A stretch of 64,000 nucleotides of DNA from Lampropedia aestuarii. Lineage in GTDB: Bacteria; Pseudomonadota; Gammaproteobacteria; Burkholderiales; Burkholderiaceae_C. The translations under genes were made by a program, and so were the position numbers. This document shows positions 1-8,254 of this stretch, one piece after another. The DNA is taken from NCBI RefSeq assembly GCF_004803635.1, contig NZ_SSWX01000017.1, positions 33,209-97,208 of the forward strand. Reading direction: 5' to 3'. Each line of letters begins with the position of its first letter. Positions within the stretch are counted from its first letter, which is position 1. Below the pieces are notes generated by a model that worked only from the letters and a program-made list of their open reading frames with translations, did no database searches and was not told the origin of the DNA.

Positions 1-84
1 TTCATTGAGCGGACATCTAGTGTGACAGTGAGTGACAGGTCACAAGCCTGTCCGACTAAAATTTTTTCATTTTCAATTAAATAT

Positions 85-363
85 TCAAAATATTATTTTA
101 TATATACATATCAGCACAAAAAATATTATTTGAATGGCATAGAAAAACAAATAAAGCAACTTTTTTTCAAGCAAAGCATTTTCTATTCCTATTTTGTATA
201 AAAGAGAAAAATAAACAAAGGAATAAGTTATTATTAAAAAATAAGATGGCTTGCTAATTATAATTCCCCGGTATATTACGGATGATAAAACAAGACAAGC
301 AAATGCAGATAGTTGATGCGAATATTTCTCAAGCAATTTTAGTGCAGACCCAATTTCAATCAC
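85..363 (-). CDS. Small AT-rich membrane protein, putative RHS immunity protein
   Basis: This 92-residue protein is strongly hydrophobic, with about three predicted membrane segments (around residues 17-35, 38-57 and 68-90). I recognise no family. It starts with GTG at 361-363, inside the last codons of the restored RHS toxin frame, whose TGA is at 356-358. The overlap implies translational coupling to the toxin tip. The gene is much richer in A and T than the RHS core, as is usual for exchangeable toxin/immunity cassettes. I infer an immunity protein that protects the inner membrane or binds the toxin there; nothing in its own sequence proves this. It could also be an unrelated small membrane protein. 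No further gene is visible between it and the window start; positions 1-84 hold only short inverted repeats. Confidence 0.6.
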   Translation of the reverse strand: MIEIGSALKLLEKYSHQLSAFACLVLSSVIYRGIIISKPSYFLIITYSFVYFSLLYKIGIENALLEKKLLYLFFYAIQIIFFVLICIYKIIF

Positions 364-624
364 GACTAATTTCCAATGCTGATTCTGTTATTGATTTTCC
401 TGATGAAAAGCCCTGAAAAGCATCTAACGCAAGTTGTTGCTTTTTTGTAAACATTGTGCTAACAGGTAGTCCCCAAGGCTTATCTATATCCATTCCCCAA
501 GTGAGAGGTAATTTTATTTTTGTGTCGATAGGAATTCTTCCACTGCCTAAATCAATGCTCATGTCTAAGATATCAGCTACGGCCATTGCTTCTGAAGAAC
601 AACTTATTGGAGAAATTAGTGCAC
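356..624 (-). pseudogene. Frameshifted C-terminal end of the RHS toxin tip
   Basis: This stretch continues the toxin tip in a different frame from the upstream RHS reading frame. The upstream frame runs through the residues SYDIPEDVLNAT and then into a short nonsense tail ending at 573. Shifting frame near 625, in a CGCG tract, restores an open stretch beginning RALISPISCSSEAMAVAD and ending with ITESALEISRD at 356. Two things support it as real coding sequence. It stays open to a stop that overlaps the GTG of the downstream membrane protein gene. It also has ordinary, non-repetitive composition, unlike the shadow frames of the RHS core. The tip counted from the DPLGL motif to this stop is about 168 residues. 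I do not recognise its fold. Confidence 0.55.
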
Positions 625-2450
625 GCGGTAGCGTTGAGTACATCCTCAGGGATGTCGTAGCTATCATCATCACTCCATGCCCTTGTGATCCCATACCAAC
701 TAGCGCCCCATCCGTACGTAGATTTAGACAAAACGACCGCTCCGCCAAATTTTGATAAAGTGGTAGGCTCTGGTGCTGCCAACAACGCGCTCCCTACAAT
801 CATGCCCGCTCCGGATGCGAGCATACCCAATGTATTGAGCGCGAGGCTACCCCATCGAACCAATCCAAGCGGATCACTGTCATTCGTCGGGTTGTTTGGA
901 TAACTGTAATGATTGAATCCACCAAACAACCCAATCGGATCCTGATTAATATAAGCCCCCAGCTGCGGGTCATAGTACCGATAGCGGTTGTAATACAAGC
1001 CCGTCACCCTGTCATGGTGCTGCCCCGGCATCCGAATATCCTGACGGATGGCATCAGGATCGGCGTTGTATTCATCTTGCAAATTGCCCCAAGGGTCGTA
1101 TTGCCCGGCCCAAATGATGTGGCCTTGCTCGTCGCTGAGCGCTAAAGGGGTGCCAATCTGGTTGCAGTGGTAGTAACGAATTTGCAGCGGGTTGGCGGCT
1201 GCTTCATCGTCGTGCCATTTGCCCAGGTGTTTGAGTTGGCGCTCCACTTCTTGCAGCACCGCGCTTTTGTGCCGCTGGATGTCCAGCGGTTTCATGTGCC
1301 CGCGCATGGCTTCAAACTGTTGATCAACCTGCTGCAAGAGGCGTTGTTGCTCGCTCAGCGTATCGCCTTGTTGGGGCTTGCGTTGGTAGAGCTGCAGCAG
1401 GGGTGTGAAGCTGCCGGGTTCGTAGATGGTGCTGGTGGTGCCGTGGGGGCTTTGGGTGCAGGTGAGGCGGTCGCCATCCCAGCCGTAGTAGGTGGTTTCT
1501 GGCTCGCTCAGCGGGTTTTCTTGCCCGTCAATGGCATCGCGCTGCACGGTTTGTGCCACGCGTCTGCCTAGGCTGTCGTAGCGGTAGAGGCTGATGCTGC
1601 TGCGCTGGCCTTGGGCGTTGAAGGTGGCCACAGCGGTGAGTTGGTTGCTGCTGTCGTAGTACAACTTTTGGCGGCTGCCATCGGCCAGTTGGACGCTGGC
1701 GGTGCGGTTGCCTTTGCCGTCGTAGCGGTACAGCGCCGCTTCGCTGTAGGCCACGCGGTTGTGCGGCCATTGGTGCACGGCTTCGTTCGGTTGCATTTGC
1801 CCTTGGCCCAGCGGGTTGAAGTGCGGGTTGCTCCATTGCGCGCGCACTTGTTCGGCCCAGTTGTCTTGCGCCTGGCGGTCATGGCCTAGGCTGGGCAGGC
1901 GGTTGCCTGCGGCATCAAAGCGCCAGTAGTGCGGCTGGCTTTGGCTGCGTTGCTGCGCGGCCGTTAAGCGGCCTTGGCTGTCGTAGCGGTAGTAGGTGTC
2001 GTAAGGGGTGTGCTGGCCGTGGGTGATGGCGCTGATTTGGCCCAGTGCGTCGTAGTGGTAGTGGCGCTGTTGGATCTGGCCGATGAGGGGCTCGGCCACG
2101 GTCAGGTTCTGTTGGGCGGGCAGTTGCCAGTGCTGTTGGTGCAACTGGCCCAGGGGGGTGTAGCTTTGCACTTGACTGGCGCCGTTGCCGTAGCGCCGCT
2201 GGGTTTCGCGGTGCAGGCTGTCGCGCTCAATGGCCAGCACTTCGTGCTGGCCTAAGTGGATGCCGTGCACGTGGCCTGCGCCGTAGAGCAGGTATTCGAT
2301 GGCGGGCAGCTGTGGGTGCCGGCTGCGTACGCGGTTGCCCAGCGCGTCGTATTGGTGGCGGATGTGGTATTCGTGCTCGGGTGGGTTTTGATTTTGGCGA
2401 GCTTGTGGTGAGGAGGTTCTGAGGGGGCCTCGCTGTCGGGTTGGGCCCAC
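573..2450 (-). CDS. RHS-repeat protein, C-terminal half with DPLGL tip boundary
   Basis: This frame carries the second half of an RHS/YD-repeat shell. Many YDxxGNR-type repeats are visible (for example RHQYDALGNRV, YYRYDSQGRL, LYRYDSLGRR). The conserved RHS-associated core end follows: a YYHCNQIGTPLALSD-like stretch, GQYDPWGN, then RMPGQHHDRVTGLYYNRYRYYDP. The shell closes at NDSDPLGL, encoded near 861, the usual boundary before the variable toxin. After that the tip has a glycine-rich hydrophobic segment (LGMLASGAGMIVGSALL) and KSTYGWGASWYG. Its first 20 or so codons are probably not translated in this frame, because homology joins the upstream frame near 2379-2395. Taken alone it would lack the PAAR and N-terminal RHS parts. 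It is best read with its neighbours as one broken gene of about 1,582 residues. Confidence 0.8.
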   Translation of the reverse strand: MGPTRQRGPLRTSSPQARQNQNPPEHEYHIRHQYDALGNRVRSRHPQLPAIEYLLYGAGHVHGIHLGQHEVLAIERDSLHRETQRRYGNGASQVQSYTPLGQLHQQHWQLPAQQNLTVAEPLIGQIQQRHYHYDALGQISAITHGQHTPYDTYYRYDSQGRLTAAQQRSQSQPHYWRFDAAGNRLPSLGHDRQAQDNWAEQVRAQWSNPHFNPLGQGQMQPNEAVHQWPHNRVAYSEAALYRYDGKGNRTASVQLADGSRQKLYYDSSNQLTAVATFNAQGQRSSISLYRYDSLGRRVAQTVQRDAIDGQENPLSEPETTYYGWDGDRLTCTQSPHGTTSTIYEPGSFTPLLQLYQRKPQQGDTLSEQQRLLQQVDQQFEAMRGHMKPLDIQRHKSAVLQEVERQLKHLGKWHDDEAAANPLQIRYYHCNQIGTPLALSDEQGHIIWAGQYDPWGNLQDEYNADPDAIRQDIRMPGQHHDRVTGLYYNRYRYYDPQLGAYINQDPIGLFGGFNHYSYPNNPTNDSDPLGLVRWGSLALNTLGMLASGAGMIVGSALLAAPEPTTLSKFGGAVVLSKSTYGWGASWYGITRAWSDDDSYDIPEDVLNATACTNFSNKLFFRSNGRS

Positions 2451-5104
2451 AGGCGTTGGATTTCGCCGCTGGTGCGTCCATACGGGTCGCGCTCTAGCAG
2501 GGTTTCGCTTTGCAGCCAGGGGTTGGCATCACCGGGCTGCTGCAGGTAGCTGCAGGCGCGGCTGAGCAACCCGGTGCTGTAGTGCAGCTCTTGCAGGCGC
2601 TGCACGGTGCCTTCTGCGCTGTGTTGGCTGCTGATGGCCTGCAGCAGTTGCCCGTCTGCGCTCCAGCGGTATTGGCTGTAGAGCCAGTGTTCTTTAGGGC
2701 TTTGGGCGTGGCCGTCGCGGTGGGCGCTGAGCTGGCCGGCTGCGTCGTACTGGTAGCGTTGGATGCGTCCGTCAAAGCCTTGCTCTTGGGTTTGGCGGTC
2801 CATCACGTCCCAGTCAAAGTAGCTGCTGGCACCGTTTTCGTTGATGAGCTCGATCAGGCGCCCGGCGCTGTCGTAGCGCATGTGCAGGCTGCTGGCACCT
2901 TGCTCGCGGTGGGTGAGGCGGCCCCAGAGGTCGTAGTGCAGTTGCACTACGGAGTCGGCGATGGCCTGGCCTTGACTGTCTTGCAGCCAGCTGCGGGTGA
3001 GCAGGCCCGCTTCGCTCCATTGGTTGCAGATGCGTTGGCCGTTGGCCAGCTCGGTGCCCAGCAGTTGGCCGGCTGCGTCGTAGTGGTGCTGTTGGCTGTG
3101 GCCTTGGGCGTCGCTGGTGCTGCTGAGCTGGCCCCAGGCGTCCCAGCTCCAGTAGGTGCTTTGGCCTGAGCAGTCGCTGTAGCGTGTTTGCTGGCCTGCG
3201 CTGTTGTAGCGCAGGTGTTTGTTGCCGCCACGCGCATCGGTGATGGTGGTGGGCAGGTGGGCGATCAGGGGCTCTTGCGTGGGGTCGGGGTAGTGGTAGC
3301 GCTGGGTGAGGGGCTCTTGCTCGCGCCCCATGCCCCGGGCGGTGGTGGTGGTGAGGACAAGGCGCCCGTAGCGGTCGTAGCTGTAGTCGGTGCGGATGCC
3401 TTGGGCGTCTTCGGTGTGGCTGAGTTGGCCCAGGGGGTTGTAGCGCACTTGGGTGTTCAGACCTTGGGCGCTTTGCGTGCCCATGACGCGCCCTTGTCCA
3501 TCGCGGCGGATGTAGCTGGTGTGCCCCAGGGCGTTGGTGGTGCTGCCCAGGTGGCCAAAGCCGTTGTAGGTGTGGGCGATGCTGGTGCCGTCGGCGCGGG
3601 TGTGGCGCGCCAGGCGTTTGAGTCCGCCCAGGCCGTGGTAGTCGTAGCGCTCTTGGCGCCCGAGGCTGTCGGTGACGAGGGTGCTGGTGCGTTTGGGGTC
3701 TAGCCGATCGTGCTGGTAGTCAAACTGCCAGCTCAGGCCTTGTTCGTTGGTGTGGATGCGCACGCGGGCGCCGGGCAGCGCGGGGCTGTGGTTTGCGCTG
3801 GCGTCTTCGCTTTCACTTTCATACACGTAGCGGTGCCAGGGGCCTTGGCGATGGCGGTGCGCGACCATGAGGTGGTTGGCGTATTGGAATTGGCGCACCA
3901 GCGCGCCGCTGCGGTCGTAGACGGCGCTGAGGTCGCCCTCTGCGCTGTAGGTGTAGCGCACCAAGGCAATGGGCTGGGTGGCGAGCGGGCTGTCGACTTG
4001 GGGGCTGTGTTCGAGCGTGATGCAGCTCAGGCGAATGCCACTGTCCATCTGCCAGCCCGCTTGGCCCCGGTGGCCTGTGCTGCAGTCCCACTCGGGGGGT
4101 GGCTGGTCGTTGGCCAGGGCGCGCTCGCGCGCTTGCTGGCGTTGCTGCCAGGCCGTGGCTGCGGCCGCGTTGCTGCAGTGGTAGTGCAATTGGTAGTGGC
4201 GACCTACCCCGTCTTCGATGGCCACCAGCATGTGCGCAGGCAGCGCCATGTCGCTGCTGTGGCCTTGGGCATCGAGCAGGCGGCGCTGGCCTTCGGGCAG
4301 GTGGGCGGCGTAGTGCAGGCGTTGCTGGCGACCAAGGGCGTCGCGCTTGCCGGTGAGCAGCCAGCGCTGCGCGGCCACCAAGGGGTGGGCAGTGGTTTTG
4401 GGCTCAAAGCACCACAGCACTTGGCCGTTGCCGCTGGTGGCAATGATGCAGTGGGGGTTGTCCACCCACTCAGCGGGGATGTGTTGCCAGCGCTGGTGGG
4501 CGCCCCAGTGGGCCGCGTCGGAGGCTTCGATGTAGTGCACAAAGCTGACGGGCTCGTCATGCGCTTGTGGGGTGGAAGCTGTGGGTGAGCGTGAGGGCGG
4601 TGTGATGGAGGGGCTTGAGGCAGCCCGAGGCTTGAAGGCGGGCACGGGCTGGCCCAGCATGCCCCCGCGCAGCAGCCAGATGTCTTCGCTGGGGCTGTAA
4701 AGGCTGGTGCCGGGCAGCAGGCGGTCTTCGAAGGTGATCACCCGCCCGCTGGTGTCAAAGAGTTGGGCCTGTGCGTCGACCAGCAGCAGTTGCAGCTCCA
4801 GCGGGCTTTTCCAGCCATAGCCAAACACACCGCAGGCGCCGCCGTGCTCGGCGTTGACGTAGCTGGAGTATTGGCGCTGCCAGGCCAGTGGCATGACCCC
4901 GGGCAGGGCAAAGTCCAAGTCGATGGTGCCCCAGAGGACTTTGGCGCCGAGCGAGACGCTGACGGGGCTGCCTTTGGCCACACCGCCAGGGCACTCTGAG
5001 CAGGCCACCCCACCTTGGCTGCCAATGAGCACGGTGCGGCTGCCCTGGATGATCTTGCTGCCTTTGACTGCATCGCCCAGGCGGGCGGCTGGTTGACCGC
5101 TCAT
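2252..5104 (-). CDS. PAAR/RHS polymorphic toxin, N-terminal part (frameshifted gene)
   Basis: The protein opens with a PAAR-like segment (residues about 3-55; ARLGDAVKGSKIIQGS, then a CSECPGG cluster). It then enters the N-terminal RHS domain (SPVSVSLGAKVLWGTIDLDFALPG) and long YD-repeats such as YSYDRYGRLVLTTT and YDAAGQLLGTELANG. PAAR-RHS proteins are type VI secretion effectors that sit on the spike and carry a C-terminal toxin in a shell. The start at 5104 is preceded by AGGAAAG. The frame is lost near 2379-2395, where one base appears missing in a CCCACCC tract; the last 40 or so residues of this frame (THPSTNTTSATNTT onward) are nonsense. Restoring that frame and the one near 625 gives a continuous gene 5104-356. 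No other T6SS gene is in the window. Confidence 0.85.
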   Translation of the reverse strand: MSGQPAARLGDAVKGSKIIQGSRTVLIGSQGGVACSECPGGVAKGSPVSVSLGAKVLWGTIDLDFALPGVMPLAWQRQYSSYVNAEHGGACGVFGYGWKSPLELQLLLVDAQAQLFDTSGRVITFEDRLLPGTSLYSPSEDIWLLRGGMLGQPVPAFKPRAASSPSITPPSRSPTASTPQAHDEPVSFVHYIEASDAAHWGAHQRWQHIPAEWVDNPHCIIATSGNGQVLWCFEPKTTAHPLVAAQRWLLTGKRDALGRQQRLHYAAHLPEGQRRLLDAQGHSSDMALPAHMLVAIEDGVGRHYQLHYHCSNAAAATAWQQRQQARERALANDQPPPEWDCSTGHRGQAGWQMDSGIRLSCITLEHSPQVDSPLATQPIALVRYTYSAEGDLSAVYDRSGALVRQFQYANHLMVAHRHRQGPWHRYVYESESEDASANHSPALPGARVRIHTNEQGLSWQFDYQHDRLDPKRTSTLVTDSLGRQERYDYHGLGGLKRLARHTRADGTSIAHTYNGFGHLGSTTNALGHTSYIRRDGQGRVMGTQSAQGLNTQVRYNPLGQLSHTEDAQGIRTDYSYDRYGRLVLTTTTARGMGREQEPLTQRYHYPDPTQEPLIAHLPTTITDARGGNKHLRYNSAGQQTRYSDCSGQSTYWSWDAWGQLSSTSDAQGHSQQHHYDAAGQLLGTELANGQRICNQWSEAGLLTRSWLQDSQGQAIADSVVQLHYDLWGRLTHREQGASSLHMRYDSAGRLIELINENGASSYFDWDVMDRQTQEQGFDGRIQRYQYDAAGQLSAHRDGHAQSPKEHWLYSQYRWSADGQLLQAISSQHSAEGTVQRLQELHYSTGLLSRACSYLQQPGDANPWLQSETLLERDPYGRTSGEIQRLWAQPDSEAPSEPPHHKLAKIKTHPSTNTTSATNTTRWATAYAAGTHSCPPSNTCSTAQATCTAST

Positions 5105-5281
5105 GCTTTCTTTCCTGCTCGTGGTGTTGTGTGGGAACGCGACGATGGCTGGATAGCCGCACTGACCGGGCAGATTCTAGGGAGCCAGGGGTGTTTAAGA
5201 AATGCTCTGAAGGTGAACGAGTGTGAATTTGAAGAGTGGGATTTACAGAGCTGAGAGTTTGAGGTTGTAGTGTTGCCGCTC

Positions 5282-5328
5282 AGAGCCTGTTCACACTCTT
5301 GACTGCGTGGGGGTGATGAACAGGCTCT
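5282..5328. repeat. Short member of the TGAACAGGCTCT repeat family
   Basis: AGAGCCTGTTCA (5282-5293) and TGAACAGGCTCT (5317-5328) form a perfect 12-bp inverted repeat around 23 bp. The same terminus occurs at 13193-13204 and 26315-26326, so this looks like an internally deleted copy of the dispersed element described there. Confidence 0.75.
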
Positions 5329-5420
5329 CAGGGGCGGTGCTGGAGGGGCGCCATTTATCGGGGGCGCAGCAAGGCGCACGTTTTAAAAAATGCATGGGGC
5401 GTGTCTTGCAATGCAGGGCT

Positions 5421-5444
5421 GCAGGTGCAGGTGCAGGTGCAGGT
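5421..5444. repeat. Four tandem copies of GCAGGT
   Basis: A perfect hexamer microsatellite lies between the RHS gene and the sigma-54 activator, about 220 bp before the activator start. A hexamer would not shift a reading frame. If variable it would only change promoter or leader spacing. Confidence 0.8.
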
Positions 5445-5662
5445 GCTGGTGGTGAGCGTCAAGGGCGGGCTCGATGCATAGCGTTCTTGGGGGCAAATCG
5501 TGCCTGCTCGGGTATAAGCACATGAATTAATTGTTGTTGTGCTGAGGTGCATTCCTTTTTGTAATGGTCTTTTATTGACCAGTTTGGGCTGGCGGCGTGG
5601 TGTTGGCCAAGCCATTGCATTGACGGCTGCCGGTTTGAACTCACCTGAGAAAGTCCGATTGC

Positions 5663-6826
5663 ATGCAACTGTCCACGTTTGATCTGCCAACGGCTGAGAC
5701 TGAGTCGATACGGGCCTGCGCATTGGTGTTTAGTGACCCGCAATCGCAGCAATTGCTTGACCATGTTGAGCATATTGCACCCAGCGAGGCCAGCGTTTTA
5801 ATGGTGGGGGAGACGGGCACCGGCAAAGAGTTGTTGGCGCGGCATATTCACAGGCTCAGCCATCGCGCAGATCAGGCGTTTGTGGCGGTCAATTGCGGGG
5901 CATTTTCTGAAACCTTGATCGAGTCGGAATTGTTCGGCCATGAAAAAGGTGCATTCACTGGGGCGATTTCCGCCAAAGCCGGGTGGTTTGAGGAGGCCAA
6001 TGGCGGCACGGTGTTTCTGGATGAAATAGGCGATTTGCCGCTGCCGCTGCAGGTCAAGTTGCTGCGGGTATTGCAGGAGCGGGAAGTAGTGCGCCTGGGC
6101 TCGCGCAAAAGCATCGCCTTGGATGTGAGGGTGATTGCTGCGACCAATGTGCACTTGGACGAGGCGATTGTGGCGGGCACTTTCCGTGAGGATTTGTTGT
6201 ACCGCCTGAATGTGGTGCATTTGCAGTTGTTGCCATTGCGTGAGCGCCGCGGCGATATTGTGCCATTGGCGCAGCATTTCATGGGTGTGTATTCGCGCCG
6301 TTTGCGTCGCCCCAGGGTGGCGTTGGATGAGTCGGCCAAGCACAAATTGTTGGCGCATGACTGGCGCGGCAATATTCGTGAGTTGGAGAATGTGATTCAC
6401 CACAGTTTGCTGCTGGTGCGGCACGGCCGAGCGCTTGGGGCCGATGATGTGCGTTTGGCTCCTGTCAGCACGCGGGCGAGTCCTGCGGCGGCTGCACAGG
6501 CGAGTTTGGCAGCTCCTAAGCAGGAGGCGCCCAGCGGTTTAGAGCCTTTGGAGCAAGTGCTGCTGCGTTTGCTGGAGGACGGGGTGGAGCATTTGCACGA
6601 GCGGGTCAATGCAGCGCTGCTGCACAAGGCGTATGAGTTTTGCCATCACAATCAAGTGCATACCGCGCAGGCGCTGGGAATGAGCCGCAATATGTTGCGC
6701 AGCCGCTTGATGGAGCTGGGGATGCTGGCGGGCAATCGCCGTCGCGGCGCTGGTATGGGGCAACAAGCCAATGCTGCGACGCACAGCGCGTTGGAGCGTG
6801 TCAACACTATCACTAGGGTGCAGTGA
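5663..6826 (+). CDS. Sigma-54-dependent activator, SfnR-like
   Basis: This 387-residue enhancer-binding protein has no receiver or other large sensory domain. The AAA+ domain begins almost at once: Walker A GETGTGKE at 49-56, the sigma-54 contact loop GAFTGA at 96-101 and Walker B GGTVFLDEIGD at 114-124. A Fis-type helix-turn-helix closes the protein (HTAQALGMSRNMLRSRLMELG). The short N-terminus, length and context match SfnR-type activators that switch on organosulfur monooxygenases in Pseudomonas. The adjacent monooxygenase genes carry two sequences matching -24/-12 promoters, which supports a regulatory link. It is convergent with the monooxygenase operon. Because no sensory domain is present, its activity is probably controlled by its amount; in known sfn systems the gene is under sulfur-starvation control. 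That last point is inference. Confidence 0.85.
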   Translation: MQLSTFDLPTAETESIRACALVFSDPQSQQLLDHVEHIAPSEASVLMVGETGTGKELLARHIHRLSHRADQAFVAVNCGAFSETLIESELFGHEKGAFTGAISAKAGWFEEANGGTVFLDEIGDLPLPLQVKLLRVLQEREVVRLGSRKSIALDVRVIAATNVHLDEAIVAGTFREDLLYRLNVVHLQLLPLRERRGDIVPLAQHFMGVYSRRLRRPRVALDESAKHKLLAHDWRGNIRELENVIHHSLLLVRHGRALGADDVRLAPVSTRASPAAAAQASLAAPKQEAPSGLEPLEQVLLRLLEDGVEHLHERVNAALLHKAYEFCHHNQVHTAQALGMSRNMLRSRLMELGMLAGNRRRGAGMGQQANAATHSALERVNTITRVQ

Positions 6827-6980
6827 GGCCGCACGCATGGTGCAATGCGGTGGTCATCCGGCTGCCCCACTTACGCCACCGGCCATGTCAGTTCAGGCAA
6901 TGGCATAAGAGCCGCTGATTGAGGCGCTGAGTGAGCACAAGAGCGGTGGCTGCTACAGCATTCAAAGGCATCAGCCGTGC

Positions 6981-7024
6981 CCTGGGAGGGGCGCAGTGCC
7001 AGGAGCGCAAGCGCCCCTCCCTGG
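6981..7024. terminator. Strong hairpin between convergent genes
   Basis: CCTGGGAGGGGCGC (6981-6994) pairs with GCGCCCCTCCCTGG (7011-7024), with one mismatch and a 16-nt loop. It lies between the activator and the convergent DszC-like gene. No T-run follows on either strand, so it is not a canonical intrinsic terminator. It could still stop or stabilise both transcripts. Confidence 0.55.
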
Positions 7025-7054
7025 AGACAGCAGTATGCCTTTTATCGGCCCTAT

Positions 7055-8254
7055 TCAAGCGTGGCGTACCCCGGCGCTCCATTGGTAGGGCAGCGGGTCA
7101 CCGTTGAGCAGGTTGGCTCCTAGCGAGCGCAGCTTGTAAGCCAGCGGGTTGTGGGTGGCGATGGTGCGGGCATTGCGCCAGTAGCGGTCGTGGCCATGGG
7201 CGCTGCCAACCAGCGAGGCGCCGCCCACTTCAAAGAAGCGGGTGCTGGCGTCGAGTGTGAGGCCAATGACCACGTCTTGCGCTTGGGCAGCTGCACGTTC
7301 AGCCTCGTCCAGTAGCGCCGGATCGCTGCCGCCCGCATCGATCACATGGTCCAGCACATCGGCCACAGCCAGCACGGCTGCGCGTGTGCCAAATGCGGCG
7401 GCACTGAGTTTGCCGATGGTCTCTTGCACCAGTGGATCGTGCTTGGGCAGGGCCGCAGGCGCATGGCTGAAGGTGCGCGTGCGCTGGCGCACCCAAGCAA
7501 TGGCGTCTTGCTCCACCCGTTGGGCAATGCCTGCCAGCGAGGCCAAGAGCACCAGCTGTAAATAAGCAGTGCCCCAGGTGGGGCCTGGCGAGCCGTAGCC
7601 GCCTGGGGCAATGTCTTCTTCGCGCACCGCGACATTGGCATAGGACGAGTGCCCGCTGGCGGTCAGGCGTTGGCCAAAGCCATCCCAGTCATCGCGCTGG
7701 CTCAGGCCGGGGGCATCGACGGGCACGACTACGCTGACGCGTTGGCCGTTGTGGTCGGCAGCGACTGCGATGTAGTCCGCGTAGAGGGAGCCGGTGCTGT
7801 AGTATTTTTCGCCATTGAGCCGCCAGCCCTCAGGCGTCTGGGTGACGGCGGTTTGGTAGCGCTTGGCCGCGCCTTCGCCCAATTCGGTGACCGCATTGCC
7901 AAAGAGTTTGCCCTCGACCACTTTCGCCAGCCACTGGCGGGCTTGGGCTTGGCCTTGGAGGGCTTGCAGGCGCTGGTCTTCGACAAACAACAAGTGCGAG
8001 CGAAAGGCCTGTGAGAGGTTGGAGTCGGCCGCGGCCAGAGCGATCAGGAGCTCAAAGGATTGGCGAATGCGCAGGCCTGCGCCGCCCCATTCTTGGGGCA
8101 CGCGCAGGGCACCAAAGCCCGCATGGAGCAGGGCTTTGACCTCATCATGGGCGAGTTGGCGTTGCGCCTCACGCGCTAGAGCGCCTTGGGCGATGTGTTC
8201 AAACAAGGGGGTGAGGCGCGCTTGCAATGCGGCGTAGTCGGTGTTGCTGCTCAT
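7055..8254 (-). CDS. DszC/SfnC-like flavin monooxygenase (acyl-CoA dehydrogenase fold)
   Basis: This 399-residue protein has the acyl-CoA dehydrogenase fold but resembles the group D flavin monooxygenases (DszC, SfnC type) that use reduced flavin from a separate reductase. Visible features are the N-terminal helical domain, the central GEKYYSTGSLYADYIAVAA strand region, and the C-terminal RYWRNARTIATHNPLAYKLR motif typical of this group. It lacks the IYEGT/IYGGTNEI motif of true acyl-CoA dehydrogenases. The start at 8254 overlaps the stop of the preceding FAD-monooxygenase gene by 4 bp, so it is the third gene of an operon running 11027 to 7055. I infer oxidation of a sulfur or other heteroatom substrate. 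The substrate is unknown. Confidence 0.8.
   Translation of the reverse strand: MSSNTDYAALQARLTPLFEHIAQGALAREAQRQLAHDEVKALLHAGFGALRVPQEWGGAGLRIRQSFELLIALAAADSNLSQAFRSHLLFVEDQRLQALQGQAQARQWLAKVVEGKLFGNAVTELGEGAAKRYQTAVTQTPEGWRLNGEKYYSTGSLYADYIAVAADHNGQRVSVVVPVDAPGLSQRDDWDGFGQRLTASGHSSYANVAVREEDIAPGGYGSPGPTWGTAYLQLVLLASLAGIAQRVEQDAIAWVRQRTRTFSHAPAALPKHDPLVQETIGKLSAAAFGTRAAVLAVADVLDHVIDAGGSDPALLDEAERAAAQAQDVVIGLTLDASTRFFEVGGASLVGSAHGHDRYWRNARTIATHNPLAYKLRSLGANLLNGDPLPYQWSAGVRHA

Larger units (their letters stand above)
5105..5662. other. Noncoding gap between divergent RHS and sigma-54 activator genes
   Basis: I see no convincing gene here. The gap holds the 47-bp inverted-repeat element at 5282-5328 and the hexamer tandem repeat at 5421-5444. 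The promoters of the two divergent genes must also lie here, but I could not place either with confidence. Confidence 0.6.

Noticed and set aside
1-84. Short inverted repeats at the window start (GAGTGACAGG / CCTGTCC) as a possible insertion-sequence end
   Set aside because: Too little sequence and no transposase or target duplication visible; it may simply be the 3' region of the small membrane protein transcript.
2510-4588. Long open frames on the plus strand opposite the RHS gene (2510-3169 and 3710-4588)
   Set aside because: They are valine/alanine/glycine-rich shadows created by the repetitive GC-rich RHS coding strand, with no ribosome sites or recognisable domains.
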